Assembly (NCBI GenBank): GCA_949317995.1
Contig: OX439035.1
Coordinates: 80,849,959 to 80,913,958 of the forward strand
DNA: 64,000 nucleotides
Source: Acholoe squamosa
Taxonomy: Eukaryota > Annelida > Polychaeta > Phyllodocida > Polynoidae
Reading direction: 5' to 3'
Below the pieces are notes generated by a model. The model saw nothing but the letters and a program-made list of their open reading frames with translations. It had not been told where the DNA came from and did not search any database. How positions within the stretch are numbered: the stretch's first letter is position 1; the number at the start of each line of letters is the position of its first letter. Shown piece by piece: positions 59,599 through 64,000 of this stretch. The translations under genes were made by a program, and so were the position numbers.

Positions 59599-60307
59599 GG
59601 CCACACCAAAAAAAATAAGTTGGTCTATGGATTTTGGTTTTGAAAAAATGGTGCGAGCGTCCGATTTTATTTTTTTTTTAAAGAATTTTTCGGCGTCCAA
59701 TGGATTCCTTGCTGGAAAATTGAGGCGAGCGAACAATTTTTTTTAAAATTTTGCCAAACATCACAAAGAGAAAACTTGTAAAAACTGAATTGAGCAAAAT
59801 CCGTAGACGAGATTTTATTCAGAGAAAAAAAAAATTGTATTTCCAAAAATGGAGAGAGCGATCCGTAAACCAACTTATTTAATTGATGAGAGTAAATTTT
59901 GCGGGAAAGTTTGCTTGTTCTTGATGGTAAAGTCAATCAAATTCAGTAAGAACTGAGCTATAATGACACGTTTTGAAGAACCCTCTTATAGATATAGCAC
60001 CGTTTCGTAGAGAAAACCCACATCCACGTGAGCAATACCACTGTAGGGGGGGCCACGTAAGGGGGGGTGCACACACAGTTTCAAAAGTGGTTAGTGCTTA
60101 AAAAAAAATTTTAAGAATTTTTTGACGTCCAATGGATTCCTGGCTGGAAAAGTGAGGCAAGCGAAAAAAAAAATTTTAAAAAAAATTGCTAAACATCACG
60201 AAGAGAAAACTTATAGAAAGTGAAGCAAGCGAAATCTGTAGACAAGATTTTTGTTCAAAAATATGGAGAGGGAAATCCGTAGACCAACTTATTTTTTTGG
60301 TGTGGCC
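59599..60307. mobile_element. MITE with GGCCACACCAAAA ends, composite copy 2
   Basis: Outer ends GGCCACACCAAAAAA and TTTTTTGGTGTGGCC are inverted with TAA on both sides (59596-59598 and 60308-60310). Inside, the motifs GTCCAATGGATTCC, GCTGGAAA and AGAGAAAACTT occur twice, at about 59695-59780 and 60127-60210. The unit thus looks like one copy with a partial second copy nested in it. The single MITE at 39163-39461 is half as long. Confidence 0.8.
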
Positions 60308-60624
60308 TAAACAAGACATATAATATGGGCATAGTCTGCTATGTATATGAGCTAAGTTCTCTAGTAATTCATCTATGCCACCTCATATCTTACCTACAGT
60401 ACATTTACATATTCCTGTAAGATTGGATGATAATAAATGTCGGGTTTAGAGCAACTGGTATGCATCAATACAAGAACATTTTAGATCAATGTGCTATGAT
60501 CATTCTATCTGTACCAAAGATGGAACTGCCATATTTGATGAAATCATGTTTTGCCCATAGTGCTTCTATCAACTTTGTTACATATATGTCAAAGAACGGA
60601 ATTGCATTCGCCTCATTAATATTA

Positions 60625-60915
60625 CCGTAAACTCCCGTGTATAAGACGCATCTTATACGAGGGGTTTTAGTTCTCCTTGGATCCACAAGGGGGACACTAA
60701 GACCTTTCTTTTGATATGTTACATGCCATAATGGTCATAATAGGGCATAAGGGGCCCTGGGGGGGGGCAGGGGGTCCAAGCTACACACAGGTTTTTAAAT
60801 TTTGAAAATTCACTCTGTAGAACCAAAGTTATGAATTTTTCATTTTTTTGAGAATTTTCCAAAACTCTAGGTGCGTCTTATATGCGCACTGCGTCTTATA
60901 TGTGGGAGATTACGG
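60625..60915. mobile_element. CCGTAAACTCCCG element with TA flanks, copy 3 (best preserved ends)
   Basis: CCGTAAACTCCCGTGTATAAG is mirrored by CTTATATGTGGGAGATTACGG, with TA immediately outside both ends. The TA target suggests a Tc1/mariner or pogo-like origin. The interior has poly-G and no transposase. Confidence 0.8.
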
Positions 60916-60928
60916 TAACTGTATTATG

Positions 60929-61071
60929 CAGAGATGCCACTTTTCTTGGTTTACCAGGAATTCCTGGTTTTGATTCCAAGATTTCTGTATTAGATTCTAT
61001 TAAATTCCTGGGTATATGTGTCGAAAGTCGAGTTTTCCTGGGTTTTTTTCGGCCAGTGAGTGGCATCTCTG
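60929..61071. mobile_element. hAT-like MITE, copy 2 (inverted)
   Basis: Ends are CAGAGATGCCAC and GTGGCATCTCTG, flanked by ATTATG-like duplications. The interior contains ACCAGGAATTCCTGG as in the copy at 17839-17980 but in the other orientation. It lies directly beside the CCGTAAACTCCCG element. Confidence 0.8.
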
Positions 61072-61099
61072 ATTATGATTCAAAGGAGTAAAGAAGTAT

Positions 61100-62650
61100 G
61101 AATAATGGTTCAGCTCATATAGAAGGGTTATGTCAAAGTCTTTAATATGCTTGGTTGTGTATTGTATATATGACGTGAACAGGTTCGCTCTGTAATATTT
61201 ATGTCGGAAGCTATGTTATAAGCGTCCCAAGAACACACCTGGCTATTTATCATGGTTCAAATCTATGAGTTGGGCGTATTTCTGTACAACTACGGTATTG
61301 AAATATAAATTTGGACATTATCATGGATATTAAATTAGATAAAAGCAGGTGTGTGGAGAGTATGAAGGTATCCAAATCAAATGGTAATATTTTTATACGC
61401 GTTGAAAAGGATTGGTGCAGATGAACTAGAAGCTAACCGTACTGTTTTGTAAAAACGGTGGAATTTACGGTATTTTTACCTTCAAGGTTGCTACTCATGT
61501 TCTAGAGATTAGGAGCACATAAGTATGTTTTTAACAATTAAGTTTCACCTTAGATTAGATATGACAAAAATATGTTGGAGATTTCGGTAAAAACTGCTCA
61601 TACCCCGGTAGGTCTTGTTTCTCCAGATAGTAGGCTTGATGTCATGGTGTCAGTCATTTACCAAACATCTCTTCAAAACCACATGCATTATGATAAATCT
61701 TAGAACTCAAAGGACTAAGTGCAATTTAAATTTGGTTTCACTACAATAGGCCTAGAGGTACCGATATATCAATAAATATGAGTTTTATGATATAGCACCG
61801 GGGATATGATAAGTGTGGGTAATGTGTGGATGTGTAAATTGCTCCATATAGTTGAAAGTAGTGGATGATAAGTTGCTCGTGGCTGCATTTAACACAAATT
61901 GTATATGTACAGAATAAATTTATTAAACCAACATGTTGTAACTATTTTGTGGCACATCACAAAGTTGATCAGGACAGAATGCTGAAAATTGGTATGGCAG
62001 AAAGGTTTACTACATGTATGGTGCAATTACCCTCTCTCATGCTGTCTACAGTGCAGCACGATTTCTTGATTAAGAGTTTTCACTAATGGAAAACTGTATT
62101 TAGGTTACCGAAGTACAACTCCACCTCCAGCATTAGCATTTCCAAGGCAAGGAGCACTATCAATAGGGAGTTGCCATTTTTAACAATGATGGGTTGGTTG
62201 GATTTCCCTGTGACTGCTCCGAAAAGTGGCGTGTAATATTTTTTTGTCTGATCCAAATGCTTTTATTAATTTTTTTTAATAAAAACTTTGTTACCGGTAT
62301 AATTAACAAAGGGACAAGGCCACTCTTTGAAATCGACAAGGAGACATCCCCCCCCCCAACCCCAACACACACATATATCCTGGAACTGGTCAGGGCAATA
62401 GTATATACTACAGAAGAAAAAAACAAAACTACCCTTTGTTTATTTTCATGCTCCTCCGAGAGGGGCCTGAACATTTTTTGTCCCCCCCCCCATGATCCTA
62501 TCCTATAGAGCGTGCCCACCGCGTGACCTATATAGCGCCGGCGGCCATGTTGGAAATACCAAACGTAAACAATGCCACTCCCCCTCACTGCACTGCAGTT
62601 AAGCAGCCTGAAATGGCTCAACATTTTTGCAAATAACTTCTGAACAAAAC
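61100..62650. other. Intergenic DNA, no supported gene
   Basis: AT-rich unique sequence with short frames only. An inverted fragment of the AGTGGTCATTTTTTAACA family may lie near 62170 (CCATTTTTAACAATG). The frames at 62160-62624 run through C and T tracts and are not credible. Confidence 0.45.
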
Positions 62651-62659
62651 GTCTCCCAT

Positions 62660-63300
62660 ACTATCCAGGGGTATGCTTAGAAAGCCCACACATTGGGGAA
62701 TCTGCGGATATCCAAACATCTGATTTCTGATGAGTATGATGGATGTAGGAATAGTTTTTCTCAGGTTTTCCATTTTCGGAAATGCCTGTCACTGTCACTA
62801 GTGTCAGTGCATGGGTAAATGAGAAAGTTAGATTTCCCTTGGCCACATTCTTAGCCCCATAACTTAGAACAAAACTTCCTTCAGGCTATTCCATGATATG
62901 ACAGGAAAAATATTGGGGGATCCATGTAATGAATTTTTGAAGGTCCTGGATGATTAAGGAATCAATTCTTTTAGGATTGTCATTTTTCGGAAATAGTTGT
63001 CAGTGCAGGGGCAAATCAGAGAGTAAGAAAGGGGCTGTATTTTCCCTGATCACATTCTTCTTGACCCCACAATTTTAGAATAAAACTTCCCCACATTATT
63101 TGATGGTATCAGTAAGGGTGTGATCATTTTTTAACAATGGGGGGGGCTGGTTGGTTTTGGGGGGTGGGGGTCAGAATTTTTTTGACCTCTTTACTAGGAG
63201 AAGTCTAAATTCTTTTTCAACCCCTCTGAGCTTATATCCAATCAGAAATAAACTATTTTGGTCTTTCTATTTTTCGGAAATCCTTCTTAATACATGTAGA
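62660..63300. repeat. Degenerate tandem repeat, period about 230 bp
   Basis: A set of words recurs in the same order about 230 bp apart: TTTTCGGAAAT, GTCAGTGCA..GGG.AAAT, AGTTAG/GTAAG, CACATTCTT, AACAAAACTTCC. The units are at about 62750-62880 and 62985-63100, with a remnant at 63265. A GATCATTTTTTAACAATGG element end (63122) is inserted between them. Confidence 0.5.
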
Positions 63301-63473
63301 TTGTCACTGGCATTGGGGGGGGGGCTGCTTTTGAGGGTGCATAATTTTTCTATTCCTTTCCCAGTAATAACGACTCCCTTTAAACATAGATCTATGCCAA
63401 CCCATTAATACTTGGTTTGTTAACGATTTATATTTCACATTGCTACTTACAGCTCAGTCGGAAGCATGAGTAC

Positions 63474-63985
63474 TACCGTAATCTCCTGCGTAGAAGGCGC
63501 AGCTCGCATAGAAGGCGCCCCCCAACTCACAGGGGGCTATTTTCGCGTAGAAGGCGCCCCCTCCCCACCCCCCCACCCACCTCTATGAGTTCAAGCTGTC
63601 ATCGGCACATGGTGGGCCTTATCCCCGGCGAGCGCATCAACACCGACCGGTCTGCCACGCTGCTGGCTTTATGAGTTCAAGCTGTCATCAGTACACGGGT
63701 CTGCGTAATGCCCGCCGAGCGCCTGAACACGGACCGGGCTGCCGCGCTGCTAGCTCTATACGTTCAAGCTGTCATCGGCGCATGGTGGGCCTTATCCCCG
63801 GCGAGCGCATCGACACCGACCGGTCTGCCACACTGCTGGCTTTATGAGTTCAAGCTGTCATCAGTACACGGTCAGCGTAATGCCCGCCAAGCGCCTGAAC
63901 ACGGACCGGGCTGCCGCGCTGCTAGCTCTATGAGTTCAAGCTGTCATCGGCGCATGGTGGGCCTTATTTTGGGGTGTTTTCCCAA
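63474..63985. repeat. 86/87-bp tandem array with alternating monomers inside a CCGTAATCTCC element
   Basis: The left part, CCGTAATCTCCTGCGTAGAAG followed by AGAAGGCGC repeats, is an end of the CGCGTATAAGGCGC family. From about 63585 a unit with TTCAAGCTGTCATCGG recurs at steps of 86, 87, 86 and 86 bp. Odd and even units differ consistently (GCGCATGGTGGGCCTTATCC against GTACACG and GCGTAATGCCCGCC), so the real repeat is a dimer of about 172 bp. GC content is much higher than the surroundings. The window ends just beyond it. Confidence 0.85.
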
Positions 63986-64000
63986 TTGAGATGCTGGAAA

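Noticed and set aside
63417-63989. Arg/Ala-rich frames at the right end as genes
   Set aside because: They run through the 86-bp tandem array and the AGAAGGCGC repeats in arbitrary frames.

Overview
This is a stretch of animal nuclear DNA. It has spliceosomal GT-AG introns, tiny exons separated by long AT-rich introns, abundant short inverted-repeat transposons, minisatellites and microsatellites, and no bacterial operon structure. The repeat content, including a dispersed element beginning with GTGAGTGAGTGAG, and the frequent TACATGTA and ACCGGTA words suggest a lophotrochozoan, perhaps a mollusc. That placement is a low-confidence impression, not a proof.

Two genes lie head to head around a compact, GC-richer promoter at about 30.34-30.75 kb. 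To the right, on the plus strand, is a complete DCAF1 (VPRBP) gene at 30755-59061. I could assemble 35 coding exons whose lengths add up to 4464 nt, an open frame of 1487 residues. This includes the LisH motif, the beta-propeller with its DDB1-binding WDxR motifs (the first of which reads WDVN here) and a highly acidic tail. To the left, on the minus strand, is a chromatin-type gene I cannot name. It encodes an acidic/poly-Ser N-terminus, five AT-hook cores carried on four phase-0 mini-exons, and then a basic-helix/coiled-coil C-terminus that resembles the MAD/MXD class of bHLH-zipper proteins (21616 down to 14269). Further downstream on the same strand (11379 down to 9738) is a second phase-0 set of exons with three more AT-hooks and a long Ser/Thr/Pro-rich tail. 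It may be an alternative 3' end of the same gene or a separate neighbour.

The rest is repeat-rich. At 0-9.7 kb there is a 45-bp minisatellite, TTGACA/TGTCAA arrays and dispersed elements. At 16-36 kb there are many MITE-like elements, several with clean 3-bp TWA target duplications, plus a perfect 44-nt hairpin and a 44-bp perfect palindrome. The DCAF1 introns hold a 22-bp satellite (40.9-43.0 kb), a six-copy 48-bp minisatellite (57.2 kb), MITEs and a 32-bp copy of a DCAF1 exon. At 59-64 kb there are more inverted-repeat elements and an 86-bp tandem array with alternating monomers at the right edge. I found no tRNA or rRNA gene that I would defend and no CRISPR array.

The most interesting items are the AT-hook plus MXD-like protein built from modular exons, its possible alternative AT-hook tail, the altered WDxR motif in DCAF1, and the shared bidirectional promoter linking a CUL4 ligase receptor with a DNA-binding gene.
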